The position numbers were made by a program, and so were the translations under genes. The notes under the pieces were generated by a model that was not told the DNA's origin, did not search any database, and saw nothing but the letters and a program-made list of their open reading frames with translations. From Arthrobacter zhaoxinii (GTDB lineage Bacteria; Actinomycetota; Actinomycetes; Actinomycetales; Micrococcaceae), in contig NZ_JANFLT010000005.1 in NCBI RefSeq assembly GCF_024385505.1, forward strand, positions 124,001 to 188,000: a DNA stretch of 64,000 nucleotides, given 5' to 3'. Shown piece by piece: positions 7,351 to 15,597 of the stretch (its first letter is position 1; each line of letters opens with the position of its first letter).

Positions 7351-8618
7351 GAGACCACCTCTACCTTCGTGATCTTGGAGAGTTCCCGGCGCACGGCCAG
7401 CATGGCCGTGTACGTGCAGAAAATCCGCATGGGAACCCCGGGGGAGTCCTTGATGAAACGCTTCAGTCCGTCCGTGATGTCCGGTTCAATGGTGCGCACG
7501 GGCACGTCGTCGTACTTCAGGCGCAGTGCCATATCGTAGGCACGCACGCCGCTGACGACGTCGACGCCGCCTTCGGCCAGGGATTCGAAGTCCACATCCC
7601 ACAGCCAGGACATGTCCCGGCCGTCGGCGTAATTGTCATTGATGGCGATCATCGTGGAATAGCCGTGGGCGGCAAAGGACTTCAGGCCGAGGCGGAAGCC
7701 GCTGGGATTCTTCACCAGCACCAGCTCCAGCGGCTGCCCGTTGACGGTCAGCGACTCGCCGCGGCCGAAGGCCGGCTCCACGTTGGCCAGCGCCTCGAAC
7801 AGTGCGTCCGAATCCAGGTCCCCGCCCTTGATGGTGCGGGCAAAGGCCAGGGCCGCAGCGGCATTGAAGATGTTGTAGACGCCGCGCAGCTTCAGCCCGG
7901 AGGTGCGGATCTGTCCGTCGATGAGGAAGTCCGCCTCGGTCTCGCTGACGCGTTCCAGGACGACGTCGGCTTCCTGGGTGGCGGCGAGGGCTTCGGCGAG
8001 GCTGCCGCGCATCTCGTCGTCGTTGGGGAAGGTGCTGCGCAGCGAGGCGTCGAGCCCGAAGTACACGGCACGCTGGCCGGTCAGGGACTCGGCAATGCCC
8101 GCGACGCGGGGATCTTCACGGTTCAGGACCACGGTCTCCGTGGTGGCACGGGCAATCTGCTCCAGCAGCCGGGTCGTCTTGTCGATCTCGCCGAACCGGT
8201 CCAGCTGGTCGCGGAGGACATTGAGCAGCAGGCTGTAGCGCGGCTGGATCAGCTTCACGAAGTGCACGGCATGGGCCTCGTCCAGTTCCAGGACGGCGAT
8301 GTCGGCATCCAGGCGTCCGCGCAGGCTGACTTCGCCCAGCAGCGCCGCTGCGACACCGCGGGTGAAGTTGCTGCCGGTCCGGTTCGTGAAAACCTTCAGC
8401 CCCTGGCTCTCGAGCAGCTCCACCACCATTTTGGTTGTGGTGGTCTTGCCGTTGGTGCCGGAAACGACGGCGACGCCGAGCGGCAGGTCTGCGAGGGTGC
8501 GGCGAATGAAATCGGGATCGATCTTCTCCACCACCAGGCCCGGCAGGGCGGAGCCGCCGCCGCGCAGTTTGGAGGCACTGCGGACCAGTTTTCCGACCAG
8601 GATGGAGAAAGAACTCAT
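7347..8618 (-). CDS. murT: Lipid II isoglutaminyl synthase, Mur ligase subunit MurT
   Basis: 423 residues from ATG 8618. The Mur ligase central domain has its ATP P-loop SGTNGKTTT at about residues 53-61, and the C-terminal DUF1727 domain contacts GatD. MurT activates the D-Glu carboxylate of lipid II with ATP and uses ammonia from GatD to form D-isoglutamine, a step needed for efficient cross-linking. An upstream in-frame start near 8678 exists, but homologues begin at MSSFS or similar, and a -10 hexamer lies just before 8618. It overlaps gatD by four bases. Confidence 0.93.
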   Translation of the reverse strand: MSSFSILVGKLVRSASKLRGGGSALPGLVVEKIDPDFIRRTLADLPLGVAVVSGTNGKTTTTKMVVELLESQGLKVFTNRTGSNFTRGVAAALLGEVSLRGRLDADIAVLELDEAHAVHFVKLIQPRYSLLLNVLRDQLDRFGEIDKTTRLLEQIARATTETVVLNREDPRVAGIAESLTGQRAVYFGLDASLRSTFPNDDEMRGSLAEALAATQEADVVLERVSETEADFLIDGQIRTSGLKLRGVYNIFNAAAALAFARTIKGGDLDSDALFEALANVEPAFGRGESLTVNGQPLELVLVKNPSGFRLGLKSFAAHGYSTMIAINDNYADGRDMSWLWDVDFESLAEGGVDVVSGVRAYDMALRLKYDDVPVRTIEPDITDGLKRFIKDSPGVPMRIFCTYTAMLAVRRELSKITKVEVVS

Positions 8619-8632
8619 GGTTACTGAATATA
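8619..8632 (-). promoter_or_regulatory. -10 element for murT-gatD
   Basis: TATATT (8632-8627 on the minus strand) lies 8 bases before ATG 8618, consistent with a leaderless or nearly leaderless murT mRNA. I see no clear -35 element. Confidence 0.4.
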
Positions 8633-8836
8633 GCGCACCCCCTTGATCCGGCGGCGATTCCCGGGCGTGAGGCTGCACGCATCGGGGCTGGTCAACAGTG
8701 CTTTTCCACGTCAGTACCCGGCCCCGCTGCCGGTCCGGGACGCGTTGACCGCCCCGGAAACGGATTCGGTCGCTAGAATTGTGGCAGTGTGTTCGGGACG
8801 CTTAGCTGGTCTCCCTGTTCGGCCCGGTTCCCCCGG

Positions 8837-8870
8837 AGTCCCGACGGGCGGCAAGCAGCCGGACTTTTTT
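8837..8870 (+). promoter_or_regulatory. Possible attenuator-like hairpin plus T6 tract in yebC leader
   Basis: AGTCC (8837-8841) and GGACT (8861-8865) can pair around a GC-rich inner loop that contains a small CGGC/GCCG hairpin. Six T residues follow directly (8865-8870). This looks like a weak intrinsic terminator upstream of the yebC ribosome-binding site. A TAGAAT hexamer at 8774-8779 could be the promoter -10. The stem is short, so this is tentative. Confidence 0.3.
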
Positions 8871-8895
8871 ATCGATCAGAGGAGAAGCGTAGAGC

Positions 8896-9654
8896 ATGTC
8901 GGGCCACTCTAAATGGGCAACCACCAAGCACAAGAAGGCCGTAATTGATGCCAAGCGTGCCAAGTCCTTCGCCAAGCTGATCAAGAACATTGAAGTTGCA
9001 GCACGCGCCGGCGGAGCCGACATGGCAGGCAACCCGGCCCTTGAACTGGCCGTGTCCAAAGCCAAGAAGACGTCGGTGCCGATCGACAACATCAACCGTG
9101 CGGTCAAGCGCGGCGCCGGCCTGCTCGGTGAAGCCGTCGATTACCAGACCATCATGTATGAGGGCTACGGACCCCAGGGTTCGGCTCTCCTGATTGAGTG
9201 CCTCACGGACAACAAGAACCGTGCCGCCTCCGAGGTCCGCCTCGCGGTCACCCGCAACGGCGGCAACATGGGCGATCCCGGGTCGGTGGCGTACATGTTC
9301 ACCCGCAAGGGCGTAGTGAACCTGCCGAAGAACGGCCTCACCGAAGACGACCTGCTGATGGCCGTCCTCGATGCCGGTGCGGACGAGGTGAAGGAATCCG
9401 GAGAGAACTTCGAGATCATCTCCGAGCCGCAGGACCTGCGTGCCGTCGTCGGCGCCCTGGAAGAAGCCAGCATCGAGTACGAGACCGACGAGGCCGAATT
9501 CGTTCCGTCCATGCACGTGGAACTGGATGCGGACGCAGCCCGCAAGTTCCTCAAGCTCGTGGACGCGCTCGAAGACCTCGACGACGTGCAGAACGTCTAC
9601 TCCAACGCTGATATCCCGGCCGCCGTTATGGCCGAGCTTGAAGAAGACGACTAA
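8896..9654 (+). CDS. YebC/TACO1 family protein
   Basis: 252 residues, typical family length. The N-terminus [14 protein letters not shown] and the DPGSVAYMF block are hallmarks of YebC/PmpR/TACO1. The family was first described as transcriptional regulators; some members are now known to help ribosomes through difficult stretches such as polyprolines. AGGAG at about 8879-8883 precedes ATG 8896. It is the first gene of the yebC-ruvCAB cluster, an arrangement common in bacteria, and ruvC begins 10 bases after its stop codon. Confidence 0.95.
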   Translation: MSGHSKWATTKHKKAVIDAKRAKSFAKLIKNIEVAARAGGADMAGNPALELAVSKAKKTSVPIDNINRAVKRGAGLLGEAVDYQTIMYEGYGPQGSALLIECLTDNKNRAASEVRLAVTRNGGNMGDPGSVAYMFTRKGVVNLPKNGLTEDDLLMAVLDAGADEVKESGENFEIISEPQDLRAVVGALEEASIEYETDEAEFVPSMHVELDADAARKFLKLVDALEDLDDVQNVYSNADIPAAVMAELEEDD

Positions 9655-9663
9655 GACGTACCT

Positions 9664-10263
9664 GTGTCTCTACGCGTCCTGGGGGTGGACCCCGGCCTGA
9701 CCCGCTGCGGCCTTGGAGTAGTTGAGGTCGAGGGAAACCGCCGGGCCACCCTTGTGGCCGTCGGAGTTGTCGGCACGGTGGCCGGAACCGCGCTTGATGC
9801 GCGGCTGCTGGTCATTTCCGAAGCCATCGACCTGTGGCTGGACACGCACCGGCCGGATGTCCTGGCCGTGGAGCGGGTGTTCAGCCAGCTCAATGTCAGC
9901 ACGGTGATGGGCACCGCCCAGGCCTCCGGCGTCGTCATTGCCGCTGCCGCCCGGCGCGGTATCCCGGTCGCCCTGCACACGCCCACCGAGGTCAAGGCGG
10001 CGGTGACGGGCTCCGGTTCGGCGAACAAGGATGCCGTGGGCAAGATGGTGACCAAGATCCTGCGGCTGGATGAAATGCCCAAACCTGCCGACGCTGCCGA
10101 CGCGCTGGCCCTGGCGATCACCCACGCCTGGCGCCGCGGCGTCGCAGGTCCCGGACCCACCGCCGGCTCCGCCTCGCGGGGCACGGCGCCGGCTTCCGGA
10201 CTGACTCCGGCCCAGCGGCTGTGGGCCGAAGCGGAAGCGCGGGCAAAACGCGGAAGCTACTGA
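9664..10263 (+). CDS. ruvC: Holliday junction endonuclease RuvC
   Basis: 199 residues from GTG 9664. RuvC is a homodimeric RNase H-fold nuclease that cuts Holliday junctions made by RecA, working with RuvAB. The acidic catalytic residues are in place: Asp9 ([10 protein letters not shown]), Glu70 (AVERVF), and Asp143/Asp146 in [11 protein letters not shown]. The C-terminal extension past about residue 160 is low-complexity. It sits directly upstream of ruvA and ruvB. Confidence 0.95.
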   Translation: MSLRVLGVDPGLTRCGLGVVEVEGNRRATLVAVGVVGTVAGTALDARLLVISEAIDLWLDTHRPDVLAVERVFSQLNVSTVMGTAQASGVVIAAAARRGIPVALHTPTEVKAAVTGSGSANKDAVGKMVTKILRLDEMPKPADAADALALAITHAWRRGVAGPGPTAGSASRGTAPASGLTPAQRLWAEAEARAKRGSY

Positions 10264-10299
10264 ACAGCAGGGGAATGCGGGCGCCAGCAAGTAGGGTAT

Positions 10300-10315
10300 T
10301 CGTAGATATGTTCTA
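10300..10315. promoter_or_regulatory. Degenerate LexA-like box upstream of ruvA
   Basis: TCGTAGATATGTTCTA resembles the SOS box TCGAAC-N4-GTTCGA with the right half nearly intact (GTTCTA) and a poorer left half (TCGTAG). It lies 21 bases before ATG 10337. A GGAG ribosome-binding site at 10326-10329 separates it from the start. The mismatches make LexA binding uncertain. Confidence 0.3.
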
Positions 10316-10336
10316 TACAGCCTCTGGAGTTCCTTC

Positions 10337-10966
10337 ATGATCAGTTCCCTCCGCGGGGTCGTTTCGCACGTGGGCCTTTCCTCCGCCGTCATCGATGTCC
10401 ACGGACTCGGGATGCTCGTCCAGGCCACTCCCCAGACACTGGCAACGCTCCGCACGGGAAGTGAAGCGTTCGTCCACACCGCGATGATCGTCCGTGAGGA
10501 CTCCATGACCCTGTACGGGTTCAGTGATGCAGATCAGCGGGAAGTCTTCGAAATCCTGCTCGGGGTCAGCGGCGTTGGTCCGCGGATCGCCCTCGCCGTC
10601 CTGGCCGTCCACACTCCTGAAGCCATCCGCGTGGCTGCATCCACCGGCGATGACAAGGCCTTCAGCAAGGTCTCCGGCATCGGGCCCAAGGGCGCCCGCC
10701 GCATTGTCCTCGAACTGGCGGACAAGCTCGTGCCGCACGGCACCGCGGAAAACAGTCCGGTCTCCCCGCGCTGGCAGGAACAGGTGCTGGCTGCCATGAC
10801 CGGTCTCGGCTGGTCGGAAAAGGACGCTACCGCTGCGATTGACGACACCGCTGCCGAGCATCCCGACGTCGCTGCCGCCGGCAATGTCGGGGAAATCCTG
10901 AAACTGACGCTGCGCCGGCTCGGGAACGACGGCGCCCGGGCGGCCTCACGCCGAAAGGCCGGCTAA
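10337..10966 (+). CDS. ruvA: Holliday junction branch migration protein RuvA
   Basis: 209 residues. RuvA tetramers hold the four-way junction in a square-planar form and load the RuvB motors. An N-terminal OB-fold (MISSLRGVV) is followed by two helix-hairpin-helix motifs, [11 protein letters not shown] and [12 protein letters not shown]. The C-terminal domain that touches RuvB follows a flexible linker. ruvB starts two bases after its stop. Confidence 0.95.
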   Translation: MISSLRGVVSHVGLSSAVIDVHGLGMLVQATPQTLATLRTGSEAFVHTAMIVREDSMTLYGFSDADQREVFEILLGVSGVGPRIALAVLAVHTPEAIRVAASTGDDKAFSKVSGIGPKGARRIVLELADKLVPHGTAENSPVSPRWQEQVLAAMTGLGWSEKDATAAIDDTAAEHPDVAAAGNVGEILKLTLRRLGNDGARAASRRKAG

Positions 10967-10967
10967 G

Positions 10968-12062
10968 GTGTCCGCCGCCGACTCCATCGTCGCCCCCGGC
11001 CCCGATCCGGACGACAAAGCCATCGAGGCCGCCCTGCGCCCCAAGAACCTGGACGACTTCGTGGGGCAGAAGCGTGTCCGCGAACAGCTGTCGCTGGTGC
11101 TCGAAGCGTCCCGGCTGCGCGGCCGCAGCGCGGACCACGTGCTGCTGTCCGGCCCTCCCGGCCTGGGCAAGACCACCCTGTCCATGATCATTGCCGCGGA
11201 AATGAATGCGCCGCTGCGGATCAGCTCCGGGCCCGCCATCCAGCACGCCGGCGACCTCGCAGCCATCCTGTCCTCCCTTACCGAGGGCGAAGTGCTGTTC
11301 CTGGACGAAATCCACCGCATGTCCCGTCCGGCCGAGGAAATGCTCTACATGGCCATGGAGGATTTCCGGGTCGACATCATCGTCGGCAAGGGCGCCGGTG
11401 CCACCGCCATCCCGCTGGACCTGCCGCCGTTCACCCTGGTGGGTGCCACCACCCGCGCCGGGCTGCTGCCCGGGCCGCTGCGGGACCGTTTCGGCTTCAC
11501 CGGCCATCTGGAGTTCTACTCCACGCAGGAACTGGAACTGGTGCTGCGCCGCTCGGCCATGCTGATGGATATGAAGGTCAACTCCGCGGGCTTCGCCGAG
11601 GTGGCCGGGCGCTCCCGCGGCACGCCGCGAATCGCCAACCGGCTGCTGCGCCGCGTCCGCGACTGGGCCCTGGTGCACGGAATCGAGCAGATCGACGCCC
11701 GCTCGGCAGGTGCGGCCCTGGACATGTATGAAGTGGACGTGCTCGGTCTGGACCGGCTGGACCGCGCCGTGCTCACCGCACTGATCACCAAGTTCAACGG
11801 GGGACCGGTGGGCCTGTCCACGCTGGCGATCGCCGTCGGCGAGGAGCCGGAGACCGTGGAGACGGTGGCCGAACCGTACCTCGTCCGCGAAGGCCTGCTC
11901 GGCAGGACGCCGAGGGGCCGCATTGCGACCCGGGCCGCCTGGGAGCATCTGGGCCTGCAGATGCCCGAGAACGTGGCGGCCGCGATGCCGCAGAACATGT
12001 TCTCCGGGCCCGGTACCAACACCTCGTCCGCGGCAGCGGACGAGAGCCTGCGGGAAACTTAA
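10968..12062 (+). CDS. ruvB: Holliday junction branch migration ATPase RuvB
   Basis: 364 residues from GTG 10968. It is an AAA+ motor that drives branch migration with RuvA. Walker A is GPPGLGKTT (about 62-70), Walker B is LFLDEIH (about 110-116), and sensor/arginine-finger segments are seen in GATTRAGLL and GPLRDRFGF. The C-terminal winged helix ([21 protein letters not shown]) binds DNA. It is tightly packed behind ruvA, which indicates co-transcription. Confidence 0.96.
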   Translation: MSAADSIVAPGPDPDDKAIEAALRPKNLDDFVGQKRVREQLSLVLEASRLRGRSADHVLLSGPPGLGKTTLSMIIAAEMNAPLRISSGPAIQHAGDLAAILSSLTEGEVLFLDEIHRMSRPAEEMLYMAMEDFRVDIIVGKGAGATAIPLDLPPFTLVGATTRAGLLPGPLRDRFGFTGHLEFYSTQELELVLRRSAMLMDMKVNSAGFAEVAGRSRGTPRIANRLLRRVRDWALVHGIEQIDARSAGAALDMYEVDVLGLDRLDRAVLTALITKFNGGPVGLSTLAIAVGEEPETVETVAEPYLVREGLLGRTPRGRIATRAAWEHLGLQMPENVAAAMPQNMFSGPGTNTSSAAADESLRET

Positions 12063-12163
12063 CAGTCCGCTTCCACGTTTTCCGTTTAGACTTGCCCTTG
12101 GGCATGGTCCCGGCAGCATGCCGGGACGCCCGGCACTTCCTCAACAGAAACGGAATTCTCCAC

Positions 12164-12583
12164 GTGAATATCGCTGATCTCTTTCTCCCTCTGCTGCTGG
12201 CGGTCTTCGTCATCATGATGTTCCGCAAGCAGAAGAAGTCGCAGCAGACGGTTGTTCAGCAGCGGGCGCAGATGCTTCCGGGTACCGAGGTCATGACCCA
12301 GTTCGGGCTTTTCGGCCGGATCGTTTCCGTGGACCAGGACGAAAACAAGGCCGTGCTGGAGCTTTCCCCCGGCAACACCGCCACGGTGCACCTCCAGGCT
12401 CTGACCAAGGTCGTCACCATTCCCGCTGAAGAAACACCGGCCGATGACGCCGCCGCGGTCCCCGATGATGCCTCTTCCCTCACGCTCGGCAAGGACACCT
12501 CCGAGCGCCGGGATGCCGTGCAGGACGAGACGCCGGAAGAAACACTCAAGCGCCTGAACCGCGACGACAAAAAAGAGAACTAG
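12164..12583 (+). CDS. yajC: Preprotein translocase accessory subunit YajC
   Basis: 139 residues from GTG 12164. One N-terminal transmembrane helix (about residues 5-20) is followed by FRKQKKSQQ and the conserved LPGTEVMTQFGLFGRIVSVD block. The long acidic C-terminal tail varies between species. YajC joins SecDF in the holotranslocon, and secD and secF follow. The frame is open back to 12092, but the added residues are not family-like. Confidence 0.88.
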   Translation: MNIADLFLPLLLAVFVIMMFRKQKKSQQTVVQQRAQMLPGTEVMTQFGLFGRIVSVDQDENKAVLELSPGNTATVHLQALTKVVTIPAEETPADDAAAVPDDASSLTLGKDTSERRDAVQDETPEETLKRLNRDDKKEN

Positions 12584-12597
12584 ACTCTCCACGAGCC

Positions 12598-12621
12598 AAG
12601 CGGGGCATCGGTGCCCCGCTT
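12598..12621 (+). terminator. Hairpin between yajC and secD
   Basis: AAGCGGGGC and GCCCCGCTT form a perfect 9-bp stem with a 6-base loop, 15 bases after yajC. It has no long U-tract, so it may lower rather than stop read-through into secD. Confidence 0.6.
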
Positions 12622-12676
12622 GCCGCCCGGAGACCATGACGGTCCCGGTGATCTTCGCCCTTAAGGAAAATTCCCT

Positions 12677-14404
12677 ATGCCCCGTACCGGCCCCGGCTCG
12701 GCCGCGAAAAAGACGCTCCTTTGGCTGGGCGTCATTCTTGCTGCCCTGGCCCTTCTGCTTGGCGGTGGTTCCATGTGGAGCAACGCCAGCTGGACCCCGA
12801 AACTTGCCCTCGACCTCGAGGGCGGCACCCAGATGATCCTGGCTCCCGAAGTGCAGGGAGGTGGCTCTGACATCACCACCGAACAGCTGGACCAGGCAGT
12901 GGAGATCATCCGCCAGCGCGTGGACGGCAGCGGTGTCTCCGAAGCGGAGATCAGCACCCAGTCCAACCGGAACGTCGTGGTGTCACTGCCCGGCGTTCCC
13001 GATGCCGAGACACGCGAACTGATCCAGGCTTCAGCCAACATGGAGTTCCGTCCGGTCCTGAGCGGCGGCGGGGGACAGGGTGCAGCAGTCACGGACCCGA
13101 CTCCGGCAGAACAGCTGCCCACCCCGTCGGCCGAGCCCACGGATGCTTCAGACACCAACTGGATTTCACCCGAGCTGCAGACACAGTTCGAAACCACCGA
13201 CTGCCTGAACCCGGACACCATTGCCAACGCGGAGCAGGCTCCGGCGGACCAGCCCATGGTTGCCTGCGAACCGGGCACTGCGGGTAAGTACATCCTCGGC
13301 CCGGTGGAAGTTCCCGGCGTGGACATCTCCACGGCCAGCTTCGGCATGGCCCAGGGCAACAACGGCGTCTCCACCAACCAGTGGGCCGTGAACATTGAGT
13401 TCAACGGCGAAGGCACGGACAAGTTCCGCTCCGTCACCGACCGTCTGTTCGCCTTCCCGGAGGGGGACCCCCGGAACCAGTTCGCCATTGTCCTGGACGG
13501 CCAGATCATTTCGGCGCCGACTGTCAACGCGGTCATCACCGACGGCAAGCCCCAGATCACGGGCAACTTCACCCAGGAGAGCGCCGAGGCGCTGTCCGAG
13601 CAGCTCAAGTACGGCGCCCTGCCGATCAGCTTCGAAATCCAGAGCGAACAGCAGGTCTCGGCAACGCTCGGCGCGGACCAGCTTCGGATGGGCATCATCG
13701 CCGGCCTGATCGGCCTTGCGCTGGTGGCCGTGTACTCGCTGTTCCAGTACCGGGCGCTGGGCTTTGTCACCATCGCCTCGCTGGTCGTCGCCGGTCTCCT
13801 GTCCTACCTGGCCATCGCCATCCTGGGCTGGAGCCACAACTACCGCCTCTCGCTGGCGGGCGTGGCGGGCCTGATCGTCGCCATCGGCCAGACCGCCGAC
13901 TCGTTCATCGTCTACTTCGAACGCATCCGTGACGAGCTCCGCGACGGCCGCGGCCTGGTGTCCGCCGTGGACAACGGCTGGAAACGAGCCAAGCGCACCG
14001 TCCTGGCCTCCAAGGCCGTGAACATCCTCGCCGCCGTCGTCCTGTACTTCGTGGCGGTCGGCAACGTGCGCGGCTTCGCGTTCACCCTGGGCCTCACCGC
14101 CATTGCCGACCTCATTGTGGTCTTTATGTTCACGCACCCGACCATGGTGCTGCTGGCCCGCACCAGGTTCTTCGGCGACGGCCACCGCTTCTCCGGCCTC
14201 GACCCGAGCCGCCTCGGCGCGGTACCGCTGTACCGCGGCGCCGGCCGGGTACGCACCCCCGCAGACGCTTCGGCGGCCCGCGGCAAGAACAAGGCTGCGG
14301 CTAAGGAAGCCGAACGACGGATGACCATCGCCGAACGGCGGCTTGCCGAAAAGCAGGATTCAATGGCCGGATCCGGCCGCAGCTCCGAAAAGGACGGCGA
14401 GTAA
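12677..14404 (+). CDS. secD: Protein translocase subunit SecD
   Basis: 575 residues. An N-terminal membrane helix (about 12-31) is followed by a large extracytoplasmic domain with LALDLEGGTQMIL and five C-terminal helices of the RND type. DGQIISAPTVNAVITDG is a family hallmark. SecDF uses the proton gradient to help pull proteins through SecYEG. A Pro/Ala/Thr-rich insert near residues 135-160 and the long charged C-terminal tail are typical of actinobacteria. AAGGA lies 9 bases before ATG 12677. Confidence 0.95.
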   Translation: MPRTGPGSAAKKTLLWLGVILAALALLLGGGSMWSNASWTPKLALDLEGGTQMILAPEVQGGGSDITTEQLDQAVEIIRQRVDGSGVSEAEISTQSNRNVVVSLPGVPDAETRELIQASANMEFRPVLSGGGGQGAAVTDPTPAEQLPTPSAEPTDASDTNWISPELQTQFETTDCLNPDTIANAEQAPADQPMVACEPGTAGKYILGPVEVPGVDISTASFGMAQGNNGVSTNQWAVNIEFNGEGTDKFRSVTDRLFAFPEGDPRNQFAIVLDGQIISAPTVNAVITDGKPQITGNFTQESAEALSEQLKYGALPISFEIQSEQQVSATLGADQLRMGIIAGLIGLALVAVYSLFQYRALGFVTIASLVVAGLLSYLAIAILGWSHNYRLSLAGVAGLIVAIGQTADSFIVYFERIRDELRDGRGLVSAVDNGWKRAKRTVLASKAVNILAAVVLYFVAVGNVRGFAFTLGLTAIADLIVVFMFTHPTMVLLARTRFFGDGHRFSGLDPSRLGAVPLYRGAGRVRTPADASAARGKNKAAAKEAERRMTIAERRLAEKQDSMAGSGRSSEKDGE

Positions 14405-15420
14405 TGAGTAAGCTTCCCAGTTTCGCCGCATTCGGCAATGACCTGTACACCGGAAAGCGGTCCTACAACTTCGTCGGCAAGGCTCGGCTCTGGTTCTTCA
14501 TCGCAGCAGCCGCGGTGGTGCTGTCGATCCTCATCCCGGTGGCCAAGGGCGGCTTCAACCTTGGTATCGAGTTCCGCGGCGGTTCCGAGTTCACCGTCTC
14601 CAACGTCAGCAACACCGACGTCAGCCGAGGCGAGGAGGCAGTCGCCGAGGTTGCGGGCACTGCCGACCCCAAGGTCACCAACATTGCTCCGGGCACCATG
14701 CGGATCCAGACGGAGAAGCTGAGCGATGACCAGACCATTGAGGTCAAGGAGTCCCTGGCGGACACCTACGGCGTCAGCCAGGAGGAAGTCACCTCCACGT
14801 TCATCGGCCCCACCTGGGGCAGCGACGTCAGCCGGCAGGCGCTGGTGGGACTCGTCGTCTTCGTGGCCCTTGCCGCGGTACTGATGGCCCTGTACTTCCG
14901 CACCTGGAAGATGTCGGTGGCCGCCGTCGTCGGGCTGCTGGTGGTTATGGTGGTCACCGCAGGCGTCTACGCCCTGAGCGGTTTCGAAGTGACGCCGTCC
15001 GCCATCATCGGATTCCTCACCGTGCTCAGCTACTCGCTCTACGACACGGTGGTGGTCTTCGACAAGGTCCGGGAAAACACGAAGGACCTGGACAAGCGGA
15101 CGAAGCGGACCTTTGCGGAAGAGGTCAACCTCGCCGTGAACCAGACCCTGGTCCGGTCCATCAACACGTCCGTGGTTGCCGTCCTCCCGGTGGCCTCCAT
15201 CCTGTTCATCGGTGCGCTGCTGCTGGGCGCCGGTACCCTGAAGGATCTGTCGCTGGCCCTGTTCGTGGGCATCATCCTGGGCACGGTGGCAACCATTTAC
15301 ATCGCGGCGCCGCTGTACGCGGTGCTGCGCCGGAACGAACCGGACATCCGCAGGCAGGCCAAGCGTGTGGCGGAGCGCCGCGCAGCCGAGGCAAAGACCC
15401 CGGCGGCTGTTCACGCCTAG
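14404..15420 (+). CDS. secF: Protein translocase subunit SecF
   Basis: 338 residues. The start codon shares one base with the secD stop (TAATG). It has six predicted membrane helices with an extracytoplasmic domain after the first. Family motifs are GIEFRGGSEF and the YSLYDTVVVFDKVREN segment, whose acidic residues take part in proton coupling in studied SecDF. It forms a complex with SecD. A strong hairpin follows. Confidence 0.95.
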   Translation: MSKLPSFAAFGNDLYTGKRSYNFVGKARLWFFIAAAAVVLSILIPVAKGGFNLGIEFRGGSEFTVSNVSNTDVSRGEEAVAEVAGTADPKVTNIAPGTMRIQTEKLSDDQTIEVKESLADTYGVSQEEVTSTFIGPTWGSDVSRQALVGLVVFVALAAVLMALYFRTWKMSVAAVVGLLVVMVVTAGVYALSGFEVTPSAIIGFLTVLSYSLYDTVVVFDKVRENTKDLDKRTKRTFAEEVNLAVNQTLVRSINTSVVAVLPVASILFIGALLLGAGTLKDLSLALFVGIILGTVATIYIAAPLYAVLRRNEPDIRRQAKRVAERRAAEAKTPAAVHA

Positions 15421-15444
15421 AGCCAAACCCAGGTCTGCCTCTCT

Positions 15445-15483
15445 CCGGTTCCGTCCTCCTTCCTTCAAGGAGTACGGAACCGG
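15445..15483 (+). terminator. Strong two-part hairpin after secF
   Basis: CCGGTTCCGT and ACGGAACCGG form a 10-bp outer stem enclosing CTCCTT/AAGGAG with a 5-base loop. It lies 25 bases after the secF stop and ahead of the relA promoter. Confidence 0.75.
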
Positions 15484-15486
15484 CGG

Positions 15487-15515
15487 TTTAAGTGCAGAGC
15501 GGGCAGGCTTAGACT
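15487..15515 (+). promoter_or_regulatory. Candidate relA promoter
   Basis: TTTAAG (15487-15492), a 17-bp spacer and TAGACT (15510-15515) lie between the secF terminator and relA. A leader of about 75 bases would result. Confidence 0.4.
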
Positions 15516-15597
15516 GGTTGACAGGAGCCGCGCTGCAGCGGACGCCAAGGAAGCGTTTTGAACACCTGCTTGAAGAAGCACGGAAGAAAGGTCGTCA

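Noticed and set aside
8745-8779. TTGACC and TAGAAT as a yebC promoter pair
   Set aside because: The spacer is 23 bp, too long for a sigma-70 promoter. TAGAAT may still be a -10 with another -35.
13912-15468. 518-codon open frame on the minus strand
   Set aside because: Antisense to the secD 3' end and secF; composition typical of a shadow frame.
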